The translations under genes and the position numbers were made by a program. A stretch of DNA of 64,000 bases from Guillardia theta CCMP2712 (taxonomy: Eukaryota > Cryptophyceae > Pyrenomonadales > Geminigeraceae): the NCBI RefSeq assembly GCF_000315625.1, contig NW_005434643.1, forward strand, positions 517,407-581,406. The letters run 5' to 3'. Numbering within the stretch: position 1 is the stretch's first letter; each line of letters opens with the position of its first letter. The notes under the pieces are model-generated. The model saw only the letters and a list, made by a program, of their open reading frames with translations, made no database searches and had not been told where the DNA came from. This document shows positions 22,863 to 33,659 of this stretch, piece after piece.

Positions 22863-24797
22863 ATGGTTCCTATTCCTTCCCCCCTCCCCGCACGAGCTCC
22901 TTCTTCCCTTCTACAGTCCACGCATCTCTTATCCTCTCCTTACAACTCCGAAACTCTCCATCTCTCCTCGCCTTCCAGCTTGCATCTACCAACACCTTCA
23001 TCGAATCCTAGTCGCATTGTGTCTGCCCGCACAATTCATTCGCTGCCATCGTTCTCCTCCTCCTCCTCCTCCTCCTCCTCCTCCTCCTCCTCTGAATCAT
23101 CTTCGTCATCTAGCAGCGCCAACTCCTTGGGCATGCGAATGCGGTCGGATCTGGAATTTCCATTTTCTTCAACTGAGTCCTTGGAACTACCGGAATGGCA
23201 ATCAAAGATTGATCTGACGTTGCTGAATACAGACCATACTTTGACTGGCGATAAGAAAGTCTTGAAACGAATCTCGTCAAGCCGAAGGCCGGCAGAGAAC
23301 GAGAAATCCTTACGATTGCGCGGAACCAACTCCAAGTTCGTCCTGGGGGATGGCAAGCTTGACTCCAAGGGAAGGATCGTGATTCTCAAGGACAAGCTCT
23401 ATATGCGCGCCTTGGACAATGGAAGAGGAATGCCACCTAGCAATGATGAGATCCGCGTGAGACTCAGTAAGAACCTGCAGTATGTTCCCTTCTGTGCAGA
23501 TTTTGGGCCGAACAACCTCGGAGTTGTTTTGCACTTCTGTTCTTCCATTAAGCAACTGCTGCAAAAGCAGACCAACAAGAAGAGTGAGATCGTCTTTGTG
23601 TACAACCCACAGCTGGAAGACTTCACCAACTCCATCTTTCTGCTCGGATCCTTCCTCTGCCTCTACCTCGATGCGACAGCAGACGAGGCATGGGAACCTT
23701 TCCATCAGATCAAGAACGGCAGGTTCTTAGACTACAGGGATGCGACATGGGTCAAGAGCACCTTTGACCTTCACATTCAAGACTGCTGGGAGGGGCTGGT
23801 CCATGCAGTTCGGCATAACCTTCTGGCGGTGGACGACTTCGATGTGAGGGAGTACTTCTACTATGACAACCCTCAGAACGGCGATCTGCACGAGGTGAGC
23901 TGCGACGCTTTCTTCGCCACCGCGCGTTCTTATGCGTTTCATCAGGTTGTGCGGGGTAAGTTCATCGCTTTCAAAGGCCCTCGAGATGACTGCCAGAAAC
24001 AAGATTTCTCCGTCCACCCCACGACCTACATTGATGTATTCAAATCCAAGGGAGTGAAGGCTGTGATCCGTCTCAACATCGAGGAGTACGACAAGCGCAC
24101 CTTTGTGAAAGCCGGCATCGCCCATCACGATCTCTTTTTTGTGGACTGCACAACTCCGTCGGATGACATCGTCCACAAGTTCCTCACGATTGCCGAGGAT
24201 CCCTCGAGTGGGGTTGTCGCAGTGCACTGCAAGGCTGGTCTGGGCCGCACGGGCACGCTCATTGCCCTCTACCTCATGAAGCATTACTTGTTCACCGCCC
24301 GTCAGGCTATCGCGTGGGTTCGCATCTGCAGGCCGGGAAGCATCATCGGGCCGCAGCAGCACTACCTGGTGCAGCAGGAGAAGAGGATGCATCAGCTGGG
24401 GAAGTCTGGTGTGCAGGGCCTTGGGATCACCGTCTCTGACGAGTCGAAGCAGCAGGACCTGAGCACTGCAGACGAGCTGGCAGAAATGATCACCACGGGA
24501 ATGAATCATCGGGATGGAAGAAGAATGCTGTCGGCGGGCCAGAGCAGCAGGGATGGGAAGCGAACGCTCTCCAAGTCTGTCTCCTTCAATTTCAATACCT
24601 CGCGTGACGTTAGCAATGTTGAGATCATGGGATCTAATCAAGTTTCGTCCCTGGCAAGACTGAGTTTGAGGAAAGTTACCTCGGATCCCGGCTTGCCTGC
24701 AAGCATCAGAGGCAGCAACATCGGGTCATTCGGAGATTCGAAGGAGAGAAAAATGAAAGACACCTTGAGATTGAGCTCAAGAAAAGGGAGATTGTAG
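22863..24797 (+). CDS. CDC14: CDC14-type dual-specificity phosphatase
   Basis: CDC14 phosphatases remove phosphate from CDK-type Ser-Pro sites and act in mitotic exit, cytokinesis and ciliogenesis. The product is 644 residues from the ATG at 22863. A Ser-rich N-terminus (a CTC array at about 23058-23091 encodes a serine run) is followed by the N-terminal DSP-like domain (VPFCADFGPNNL, FTNSIFLLGSFLCLYL). The catalytic domain has the signature HCKAGLGRTG at 24225-24254, with the nucleophile Cys and Arg in C-x(5)-R. The tail after about residue 500 is basic and Ser-rich, as is usual for CDC14. No intron was seen. The frame stays open to 22518, but that part is C-tract DNA, so the first ATG after it was chosen; later ATGs at about 23130 are possible. 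Confidence 0.9.
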   Translation: MVPIPSPLPARAPSSLLQSTHLLSSPYNSETLHLSSPSSLHLPTPSSNPSRIVSARTIHSLPSFSSSSSSSSSSSSSESSSSSSSANSLGMRMRSDLEFPFSSTESLELPEWQSKIDLTLLNTDHTLTGDKKVLKRISSSRRPAENEKSLRLRGTNSKFVLGDGKLDSKGRIVILKDKLYMRALDNGRGMPPSNDEIRVRLSKNLQYVPFCADFGPNNLGVVLHFCSSIKQLLQKQTNKKSEIVFVYNPQLEDFTNSIFLLGSFLCLYLDATADEAWEPFHQIKNGRFLDYRDATWVKSTFDLHIQDCWEGLVHAVRHNLLAVDDFDVREYFYYDNPQNGDLHEVSCDAFFATARSYAFHQVVRGKFIAFKGPRDDCQKQDFSVHPTTYIDVFKSKGVKAVIRLNIEEYDKRTFVKAGIAHHDLFFVDCTTPSDDIVHKFLTIAEDPSSGVVAVHCKAGLGRTGTLIALYLMKHYLFTARQAIAWVRICRPGSIIGPQQHYLVQQEKRMHQLGKSGVQGLGITVSDESKQQDLSTADELAEMITTGMNHRDGRRMLSAGQSSRDGKRTLSKSVSFNFNTSRDVSNVEIMGSNQVSSLARLSLRKVTSDPGLPASIRGSNIGSFGDSKERKMKDTLRLSSRKGRL

Positions 24798-24965
24798 CAA
24801 TTTTCGAGGACAACTTGTAATATTTCTGTAAACTAGAATTGTGTAGAACATCGACAAAAAATATCAAACAAATCAAGATCAAACAAAGTTGGACCTAACC
24901 AAAACACGAATCGAAGTAACCACACATCTAATAGTTGCATAGGGCGCGCGCCCTTCTAACAACCG

Positions 24966-25996
24966 TCACATAGAGATAGTTCCCTCTGGGCTCAACGATT
25001 CCTCTTGCTCTGAACATCTTTGATCTTCGAGGGCAGTAGGCAGGGAGTTGCTGCTGTGCGTGCGCAACGAGGCGACATACTGTGAGAGAGACCTTCTCCT
25101 CTCCTGCTCCTGCTCATCCGAAATCTCAGCCTTTGGGCCTCTGGAGATGGTGGGAGATTGACTATCCTCCTGTTCTCGCCTCTCCGTAGCAGGGTCGTTG
25201 GATTGGTAGCAGTTGCAGGCCTTGACAAAGTTCTCTGGATTGAGATCTGAAGAGATGTCTTCGACCAGTTTCCTGCCGCAATCACGTCAGTCAACCAGGT
25301 CGAGGCAACTCCAGAGTGGTCACTTCAGCATGTCGCTGTGCTTCAGGTCCTCCTTACGTCTCTGTGCCTTCTCCAGCCTCTCTGCTTCCTGCTTACGAGT
25401 TGATCTCACGTTGCGCAGTGAGTCCTGCTGCATGGCCGAATGCCTTCGGCTTCCTGGATAGAAAAGCGCTCACCAGCTTGCTAGCATCATACATGTCTGA
25501 ACCTGACGGTTCGTCTCTGAGACGAGCAGACAGCAACTGATCTGAAGCATCTTGCCGCTCATTCACTTGCCCCATCCCTGCTCAAAAGTAAGGTTTCAAG
25601 AAATTCGTGTGGCGCTTTCGTTGAATGCGTAGCAGCGTAGGAGGAGATTGAGTTGGGACATGATCAGAAAAACAGGGGAGGAATCTCAGTTTTGTCATGA
25701 TGGATCTCACAACTTGAGAAACGATGCTGTACTTTCTACATGCAAGTGATAGATGTTGAACACATAACCGCAACAAAGCTAAAATCATTGACACTTTCCA
25801 ACTCTTCCACGTAGATGACTGCACCGAGAGAATGACGAAACAACGAGGATACTCTCCTTTCACTTTTTTGCTTATTGTCTGAAAGTGGAGATGTGTACAC
25901 ATTCATAAGCTCAACCATGCTACTCAAAACATCTGCTCGGTCAAGAACGAAGGGCACAGAAGCCAAACATCTATTTGCGTCTTGATCAAGTATTGT
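24966..25996 (-). CDS. Unknown charged helical protein (C-terminal four exons)
   Basis: Four exons join in phase: 25795-25996, 25503-25577, 25324-25453 and 24966-25272 (238 codons to a TGA). The introns of about 50 nt (25273-25323 and 25454-25502) match the size class of other genes here. The first exon reads VPFVLDRADVLSSMVELMN. A charged helix follows (RKQEAERLEKAQRRKEDLKHSD), then a Glu/Ser-rich tail. No family recognised. An N-terminal exon starting MEHVPWLTRCSGGKECRR at 26245 is likely, but its donor could not be placed. Confidence 0.5.
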
Positions 25997-26340
25997 CTAA
26001 GGATTCAATACAACAAGAAAGCTTCTATCAAGTGCCGCAGCTGGGGAATGAGAGCTGGAATGGAAAAGAAGGAGGGCAGTACAAAACAAAGGGCAAGGAC
26101 CAGGTGAGAGGAAAAACAAGGCTGCAGAAGTGAGGGATGCGCCGTATGCTTCACTCTCAGAATTGGAATAAGACAACAACAGCTCTGCTGCTCGACGGCA
26201 CTCCTTCCCGCCGCTACATCTTGTCAGCCATGGAACATGTTCCATTCTGAGAGAGTACGGTCGGATGAGGCGGCTACCAGTAGTGGTCCCTAGCGGCACC
26301 GGGGCAGATTCTGCACCCTAGATGACCACCCCCAGTCTCA
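25997..26340 (-). other. Probable first exon and 5' flank of the unknown helical protein
   Basis: On the minus strand an ATG at 26245 opens about 45 codons of coding-like sequence ending near 26110. The join to the exon at 25996 does not resolve in phase. Beyond 26290 the sequence becomes C-tract DNA (GACCACCCCC). Confidence 0.3.
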
Positions 26341-26439
26341 TTTAGACTGATAAGTAAATTATACTATCCATGTCGTCTGATAACTGAACTTGTTTGTACC
26401 GGCGATTGTCAGGTGATTCAAGTTTTAAAATCGCCATGA

Positions 26440-27070
26440 ATTCTACACTGACAGCTGAGACCCCCTCCGGCCCGAGGCGACGCCGGGGCCGGAACCAGGG
26501 GGTACCCCCCGGCTCAGGCGCGGAACTCCCGGAGGGGGTCACGTGGGCCACCGTCCGAGGCTGCGGCAGTGCGACCTTGACAGTGTCGACCGTACGGTCG
26601 GACGGTCCCCGGCCCGAACTTCGGAACCGTGTCACTGCCACGAGTTCAAACTTCGTCGGCAACCTGCTGACTCGGACGGACGGCACGGTTCCGGCGGCGC
26701 CGGGCCCGGCCCGGCCGGGCCGCGGGCGCCGCCACCGGCGGGCCGCGGACGGAGGCTCACGGCCGTCACTGACTCCCGGCGCACCGTCTGTGCCCGGGCC
26801 GGCGGCCCACCGTCTATCATAGTATGGCGGGCACTGCGGCACCGGCAGTGACCGCGCGCCCCGCCGGCCCGCCCGGCCCGGGTCCGATCTGGGTGTGAGC
26901 CGCCGGACGCCGGGTACCGGGTACCGTACCGTACCGTACCGTGTGACCGCCTCGCCGTAGCAGGAACCTGGCGCGTTTCCGAGCAAGGGCCGTCGCGGGC
27001 CCGGCCCCGGTCGCGTGGCAGGCGGCGGCGCCGGCCGCGCCGGCCGCGCGGCCCCTTACTACGTGACAGT
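26440..27070. other. GC-rich island
   Basis: Extremely GC-rich (for example GGCGCCGGGCCCGGCC-type runs near 26700 and CCGGCCGCGCCGGCC near 27030), with a short GTACC tetramer array at 26915-26943. Long frames on both strands follow from the composition and have no recognisable product. Confidence 0.6.
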
Positions 27071-27164
27071 GACGCGCCATAGCGTTGCCTTTCTCAATTG
27101 ACCTTGGAGCTCTAAAACGTTTCGCGGTGAGGGTGGTAGATTCAAATCCACGCATACCACGCCT

Positions 27165-27660
27165 CATGTGGGGGCGGGGTGGGTCTTCCGACCGTGTTCC
27201 GAATTCAAATCACGAAGAGCCAAGCAGGACTTTTTCAGGGGTAGGGTCTTCTTGAGTACAATTTCTTGGTACCAGTTAGTACAGTCCGAACCATGTGACT
27301 TTGGTACTCTTTTGGTACCATTCGGGGTTCTCCCCTATGTATTGTACACATCCGGTACAAGTATAACCCCACTCCCATGAAAAATCTTCAAGCATGCTGG
27401 TGATTGCTTCATCCCTTGAACCTGGGGCCTGTCCGATCAAATCATATGGGCATACATAAGAAAACTGCAAGCCTGTATGTGGGGTCGGCCTGAACCATCT
27501 TAAATTCAAATGAGAGGGGGTGATGGAGGCGGGACTCCTTCGGATCCGAGAACCCCTCCGTTTGAGTCATTTTGGGTGGTGGGGTGGGTATGGAGCACCC
27601 TCAACTACCCACCTTTGAAAGAGTTTGAAACTCTACAATAGGGGGTGGGGGTAACACCCA
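27165..27660 (+). other. G-tract zone
   Basis: Rich in GGGGTGGG, GGGTGGGTA and GGTACC words on the plus strand. Similar on the opposite strand to the zone at 21490-22800. No gene. Confidence 0.55.
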
Positions 27661-29690
27661 TTTCTCATTCCCCAAGCCCCCTCTCCCTGGACGAGCAAGA
27701 AGCGATGAAATGGTGCCTTCCTGACTCACCAGGATGAACTTTGATATTGAGAGACTTCGAATCCAACCCAACTGAGATAGAAATGAGATGAAGATCTCAT
27801 ATCATACCTGTAAGAGATGATCGAGCTTCTTTCTCAACTCTACAGGTTGGGCCAAGGTTTGAATCATCCATCCTGCAATGGAATATGCACCCTAGGTTCA
27901 AACAATCCGCGGGTGTACTTGCAAATATTCTTCGAAGACAAGATGAAATTTTTATGATCAGGTAAGGAATTGATAATCGATACACCATTGAACAGAATCA
28001 ACTCTGATTGACCCTTTATTCAAATTGCCGTAGGTTGCACGTTGCGCTCAAATGCATGACTGTGATTTGTGAGAAATTTGTATCCAGCTGTACCTTGAGC
28101 GACTTTTCTGTCTAGATATGTGTTCTCATGCCATCACTTGCTTTCAATTCTTCTAGTCTTACAGTCAGGATTCATGCACTTCACCTTTCTATGGAGGCAA
28201 GTCTTACATGCACTCAACCGTTCAACGATACATGAAGAGACGTTTGCACAGAAGATGACTGTTCCTGCCCGCATAGATGACTGTAGAGAACCGTTGTTGA
28301 TCATGAATCACTATATCTATGATCATATTTCGATGATTTTTCCGTTTCGCTTCAAATTTTTCCTCTGTCATGATATTTTCACAAGGATTTCGATTGCACA
28401 GAAACCTAGTCAGAAATGAAGCAATGTGCAGATGATGCCTTTGCGTATCAATAAATGAGACGTTCATCGGATCAATCCTGTCTTGGTGTCGCAATGCTAC
28501 CGTGCAACTGTAGTGTTCTTGTCGCATGGCTCTACAGAGGAGTGCCTTGTTCAACAGAGCAAGCACTCGATGATTGCAATCGAGTCGCAAACACTGTGAA
28601 TCAACAAACAGAATTGCACATTCAGGTTATCATATCTTTATTAGAAGAGTTACAATCAGGGTACAAGCACAACCGACCTCCCTGTAATCCTGAAGACGTT
28701 CCATCTTTTGCCTGGCGAGGGTGTATCTGCGTTAACCAAGAAGCATGTGACATGTGGCCACATCTTGAATGCTCTACGGTCAGGAATATCAACATCTTCA
28801 AAACGGCTCTCTTGTTTGCTGTGACATCAACTGCTTGGTAGCGGCTCATCCGATGAACAGAATCTGATGCAAGTTCACACCAGTAATATTTACATGATGC
28901 ATCAGTCAGTGTGATGAAATTGGTGATTTGCAAAATGTTTCATCGTTCCAACACATCCTTAAGAATTGGATGAAGAATCCTTCACGAACCACGGGACTTA
29001 CTTGTCATCATTCGATTGTACTGAGGATCATCTTTGTTTCAAGCATCGAGCTGCTCCGACCGTGACTGCTAAAATGCGCTGTATCTGTTCATTTAGAACT
29101 TTCCGTTGAGCTTTTCCTTCAGTTTTGCATGTTCTTCCATGCAGTGAGATGACCATGTCAATATTTTGCCTAGACCTGATCGACTCCCGAGTCCTGAACT
29201 TATCTTTGTTTGTGCCCATTTCATGTCACAACCTTTTCACATCGGGACAGTTCTGCGATGTGTCGAAACCCCCTTCGTATGCAGCCATTGTCTCGAGAGT
29301 TTTGTATGCTGGGCGGCTTACTGGTACGTCTACGTACTCCTGGATACCGGTTTGTAATATTGGTTGGGCACTTGCCAAAGTCTTCACCCGTTCATCAATC
29401 TCATACAAGTTGCCAAAGGCTGCAAATCATTCCAACCTGCATCAAGAACACGTCATTTGGATCTCTTTCCGTGATAATTTCGATGAAAAAAAGAGATAAT
29501 GCTCACCTGACTTGTCTTGCTCTGTCAAACGCTGCACATCCTCATATCTGTACGGCTTCGCAGAGTTCACAGTGGCGGGAAACTTTCAACTTTGATATTT
29601 TTTATTTTGATATTTGATATCGTATTGGCGATGCATCATGATTGAGCTTCGGAGGGCCAGCCACGCCTGTGAAGGCCATAATGGCCATCA
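27661..29690. other. AT-rich stretch, no gene assigned
   Basis: Several frames of 60-130 codons are open on both strands (for example 28455-28841 plus and 28222-28590 minus), but none contains a recognisable motif or joins convincingly to another. A split gene could be hidden here, since introns in this genome are short and exons can be small. Confidence 0.4.
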
Positions 29691-29699
29691 AAGCTGACT

Positions 29700-30290
29700 T
29701 GCGATGGGAGCGTGACACACAAAGATTTCAGGCCGCAGGAGCGTGACACACAATGATTTCAGGCCGAACACCTCCTCAATTTTCAAGTTGTTCCATGTAG
29801 GTTGGACTTGCTCCAAACTATATGGAACAACTTGAAACTTGGAGGAGCGTGACACACAATGATTTCAGGCCGGAGGAGCGTGACACACAATGATTTCAGG
29901 CCGAACACCTCCTCAATTTTCAAGTTGTTCCATGTAGGTTGGACTTGCTCCAAACTATATGGAACAACTTGAAACTTGGAGGAGCGTGACACACAATGAT
30001 TTCAGGCCGGAGGAGCGTGACACACAATGATTTCAGGCCGAACACCTCCTCAATTTTCAAGTTGTTCCATGTAGGTTGGACTTGCTCCAAACTATATGGA
30101 ACAACTTGAAACTTGGAGGAGCGTGACACACAATGATTTCAGGCCGGAGGAGCGTGACACACAATGATTTCAGGCCGAACACCTCCTCAATTTTCAAGTT
30201 GTTCCATGTAGGTTGGACTTGCTCCAAACTATATGGAACAACTTGAAACTTGGAGGAGCGTGACACACAATGATTTCAGGCCGAACACCC
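29700..30290. repeat. 137-bp tandem repeat with a near-perfect hairpin in each unit
   Basis: Four full units have hairpin left arms starting at 29781, 29918, 30055 and 30192, an exact period of 137 bp. Each unit contains a 26-bp arm beginning TTTCAAGTTGTTCCAT, a 5-nt loop CTTGC, and a 26-bp arm ending ATGGAACAACTTGAAA; 24 of 26 positions match. The complementarity continues outward as CCTCCTC against GAGGAGG. Between hairpins lie two direct copies of a 31-bp word containing GTGACACACAATGATTTCAG. The units look identical to one another. Overlapping 69-codon frames on the minus strand simply follow the repeat. Confidence 0.95.
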
Positions 30291-30764
30291 CCGGCCCCTA
30301 ATCGAATCAACCTCCACCTCACTGGCCAGACTCTATTTAACCCAAGATCCACCAAACACTATCTCTCAGTACACCTGAGATCCTTACCCCAACCTTATTC
30401 ACATCAATCGGATACACAGCTGTGCAGTCTCTAACACTACGGTGACCTTCACTGATGATGATAGAACTCTCAGAAGAACCACACTGGCAACACCACCAAC
30501 ACTTCCTTTATTCACAGCAGTCACCTCCCCTTCACGGTCCCTCCAGTGACCAAGTACAATGCACAGCGCCCTGGACACGTGTCCTCCTCACCCCCTTTTC
30601 ACTGCCAGACTCTCAGGCTCGTCGATTCCTTAATTCCAGACCTATGTCAAAGCCCACTTCCATCTGAGTCGCTGAGCTTCGTCTACCGATGAGACTCTGA
30701 CTCAGTGACGCAATACCAGTGAACTTCTCGCCGTCTCCAAGAACTTATCGGCGGCGAGTTCTTA
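30291..30764. other. Spacer inside the repeat cluster, no gene seen
   Basis: About 470 bp of C-rich sequence between the four-unit array and a degenerate fifth unit. No frame is convincing. Confidence 0.45.
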
Positions 30765-30872
30765 CACCCCCTCAATTTTCAAGTTGTTCCATGTAGGTTG
30801 GACTTGCTTGCGCGGCAGTGACACACAAAGATTTCAGGCCGAACACCCCCTCAATTTTCAAGTTGTTCCACA
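30765..30872. repeat. Degenerate copies of the hairpin repeat
   Basis: Two partial units, each with CCCCCTCAATTTTCAAGTTG and the left arm only (starting near 30768 and 30851). They flank one degraded copy of the 31-bp GTGACACACAAAGATTTCAG word. The right arms are missing, so no hairpin can form. Confidence 0.85.
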
Positions 30873-30989
30873 GTGAAATATTTTTTGTGGCCCTCAGAAT
30901 CATTTCGGGCGCACTGAAGTGTTCCAAGTTCCGACTGAAGCCTGGCATGCCATGAGTTATGTTATGTTGACCTCCGACTGTTCAAGTTG

Positions 30990-31545
30990 TGTCTGCCACC
31001 GTGACTAAGGCTACCGTAGTACCGGCCGGGGGCCGCCCCGCCGCGGGCCGGCGCTGGCAAGCAGGCACCGTGACGGTTCCAAGGCCGAGTCACCGTGAGT
31101 CAGCGCCGGGCTGGCGCGGCCACTGCCGGGCACTCAGCCGCTGAGTGACTGCCAGGCTCGGGCTCCGCCCGGCCGCCGCCGCCGGCCGGCCCGGGCCGGC
31201 GGAGGCTCGGCTCAGTGAGACGGTCACGGGTGACCGTCGGCACTGCTGATTAATGCCGGGATCAGCATGCCAGCCATGCGGCCAGTCCGATCAGATAGCC
31301 CCGCTGAGTTAATTGAACACAGGCTGAAAACTCAAGGTCCGACCGCCGCCCGGCCGGGCGAGCCGGACTCTCCGCCGGACCTCTGAGCGGCTTCAAGGCT
31401 ACCGTAGCCGGTGAGTCAACCGTTGAACGGTGAGAGTCAAGTTCCGAGCCAGGCGGCGGCCCCACGCGGCGGCAATGGCATGATGCCCGGCGGTACCGGG
31501 CCGTACCCGGTCCGCCGTGTCATCGGAACAGCGGCGGCGTTGCAA
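30990..31545. other. GC-rich island
   Basis: GC-rich words (CCGGCCGGGGGCC, GCCGGCCCGGGCCGGC) with GTGACGG and TCAAGG motifs at the edges, as in the other islands. No convincing frame. It sits directly before the truncated kinase gene. Confidence 0.6.
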
Positions 31546-31724
31546 CTGAATGATGTCGGATGCTTGAGTTTCATATTCTAGCATACAGTCGGGAGTCTCT
31601 CATCATCACGGTGCAGTGCTGGGCCTCAATTCTCAGTGGTTTCGTGTCACAGTGTGCATTACTTAGTTAAACTCGGTCTTGAGCAAGAACTGTCTTATAC
31701 ATTATACATTTATTATACAACGAG

Positions 31725-32666
31725 ACGTGAAATTGAATAACTTCCTCTATGACAGAAGGAATAAGAAGTACTTGCTTGTGGACTTTGGGCTGGCAGAGAA
31801 ACAAATGCAGTCATCAGGCCGCAGTATCGGCAACATCTTGCCCTGTGAGGTTTCTACGGCCAGCTCTCGCTCCTCGCGGAATCAAAAGGAGCAGGAGAAG
31901 CTAGAGATGGCGCAGCAGATGGCGAAGAGGCGGATCATGTTGGGCGTCAGCAAGACGAACGCATCGGTGACAGTGAGGAACTCAGGGGTCAAATTCGAAC
32001 GTCCAGTCAACCGCGCGGGAACTCGGGGATACCGAGCGCCCGAAGTGCTCATGGGCATGCAGTGCCAGACCACAGCAGTGGACGTGTGGGCTGCTGGGGT
32101 AGTACTGCTTACCCTGCTGTGCCGCACGACACAGTTCCAATGGTTCCAGCATAACGACATAGTCACGGCAACGATGGAGATCTCTTTGTGTACCTTGGAA
32201 GTGCGCTTGTCTGACTGTCTGAGCAGCTTGCGCATGTACATCAAGAGCATGGATGCTGTGTGGAAGCACAACTATGGGTATACGGGTCAGTACAGAGATA
32301 AGATCAGAGATGTTATCGAAGATTTCAAGCTCGACGTTAAGGTAAAATTGTTGTCGTCGGCGTTGTTGTATCAAGAGGATGAGGATGAGGGTGATATGGA
32401 GGAGGGAGGCCTGAGGTTGCTAACTTGATGTCATTCAGATTCCACCATTGGAACTGCATCTCAGCTATGCCCGCGGTTTCAAGCAAACATGGCGGACCTT
32501 GTCAAGCTCCCTGGGCGCGCATGCGGGATGCAAGGACTGGCTGGAGGTGGATGAGAAACATGCGATCTGGGACTTCCTCAACTGCTGCCTCGACATCGAT
32601 CCCCGCACGAGGATTACGGCACTGGAGGCTCTGAAGCATCCCTTCCTCATTAGTGCTGTCAAGTAA
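31725..32666 (+). CDS. CDC7: CDC7-like protein kinase, N-lobe not found
   Basis: Two exons, 31725-32341 and 32439-32666, joined in phase. They encode the C-lobe of a CDC7-type Ser/Thr kinase (the DDK kinase that activates MCM helicase at replication origins). Seen are the catalytic-loop remainder RDVKLNNFLYD, the DFG motif in LLVDFGLAEK, an insert of about 60 residues between DFG and APE as is usual for CDC7, GTRGYRAPEVL, DVWAAGV and the closing RITALEALKHPF. The acceptor before 31725 would supply the D of HRD, with H and R coming from an upstream exon. No glycine loop or catalytic Lys exon was recognised in the 2 kb upstream, which is repeat and GC-island DNA. Either the N-lobe lies far upstream or this is a 5'-truncated gene. 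Confidence 0.7.
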
Positions 32667-33659
32667 ACCGTCTCTACCCGTAGCTTTCTCCTTCCTCTCC
32701 TCTCATGTCCTCCTCGCCCTCCTGCCTTCCTCGCTAGTGGTCTTGAGTAAACAGTCTCTCCTCCGGCATCTCCTCTCGCAGCGATCAGGCATATCAACTA
32801 GCCTGGCCTCCCAGGCGTCCATTTCCCTTCCAACCCCTCCCCTCTCCTTCCCCCAGCCTCTCAAACTCCTCACCTCCTCACAAATGACACCGCCATATTA
32901 CAATAGGTTGGGAGAAGCCTCAAAAAACGCAATCATGGCAAAGCAACAGGAAGTCTCTTGAAATATGTTTCATATTCAACCGACAAAGCATTCAGGTAAA
33001 GGAAGCTAGGGCGTCAACATAACAAGGAGAATCGAATTTCCTTTAGGTCTTCGAAGGTTGCTTCTCTGATCGGTTCCCTTCATGTTTCCCTTCTTCTGGA
33101 AGTGAATAACCAGCACCTATAGCTGATGAGTGCTTTGGTACGCAAGTGCAAATTTCGATGCATACCTTTCACATTCAACCTACTATAGGTGTGATTCTCA
33201 GCCAAGAATTGAGCTGTTTGATCTCAGTACTTGCCTGGCACTTTCAGGAGTTAACATTGAGGGGCCATGGTCCTTGACTGCGCTCAGCAGCTGAGCAAAC
33301 AGTCCCTGAGTACATCGGGAGTAGTGGGATAGGGAAGGGCAAGTGTGAGGTCGTTTACAAGTGTTTTAGATTGATACGAGAAGTTTGCACTACCCCCTAC
33401 CCCTCAACACGGGCTGGAGGCCGTTGGAAAGATTCAAATCATTTGAATACCTACCCCGAGCCACCTCATGATTATTTAGTCAACTATACACGCCTATTCA
33501 TATCAAATAGAGGAAGGTTTTGCTCAACATTGCCCTTCTCGTCTTGGATGGCCCGGCAGCCCTGGCAAGGAAAAAGGTACATAAATTGACGGAGCCAACA
33601 TTTTTAGCTCAATTTTCTCTTGCCGCTTTAATTTGACTAAAACTACTACGAGAACCACC
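32667..33659. other. Intergenic stretch, no gene seen
   Basis: Pyrimidine-rich at 32690-32880, then AT-rich. No frame with recognisable content. It contains the 3' flank of the kinase gene. Confidence 0.45.

Noticed and set aside
23727-24641. Long antisense ORF (304 codons) opposite CDC14
   Set aside because: A shadow of the GC-biased codon usage of CDC14; no recognisable motif.
25997-26299. Complete first exon for the unknown helical gene
   Set aside because: The open frame looks coding near its ATG, but no donor gives the phase required by the next exon, so it was not joined.
26342-26986. Long ORFs in the GC-rich island
   Set aside because: Open on both strands because stop codons are rare at such base composition; Arg/Pro/Gly-rich peptides with no domain.
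27120-27165. tRNA-like 3' end (ATTCAAATCC followed by ACCA-like bases)
   Set aside because: No complementary 5' acceptor strand or cloverleaf upstream.
28250-28410. Stretch resembling the missing kinase N-lobe (LLIMNHYIYDHI)
   Set aside because: Similarity to the CDC7 N-lobe is a few residues only, with no glycine loop, no catalytic Lys and no plausible exon join.
29783-30266. Three identical 69-codon minus-strand ORFs
   Set aside because: They arise from the 137-bp repeat being open in one frame by chance; the period is not a multiple of three, so the copies lie in different frames, and the peptide includes the hairpin arms.
29700-30290. CRISPR-like array
   Set aside because: The repeats are 137 bp, head to tail, and the intervening sequence is itself repeated; there are no unique spacers and the context is eukaryotic.
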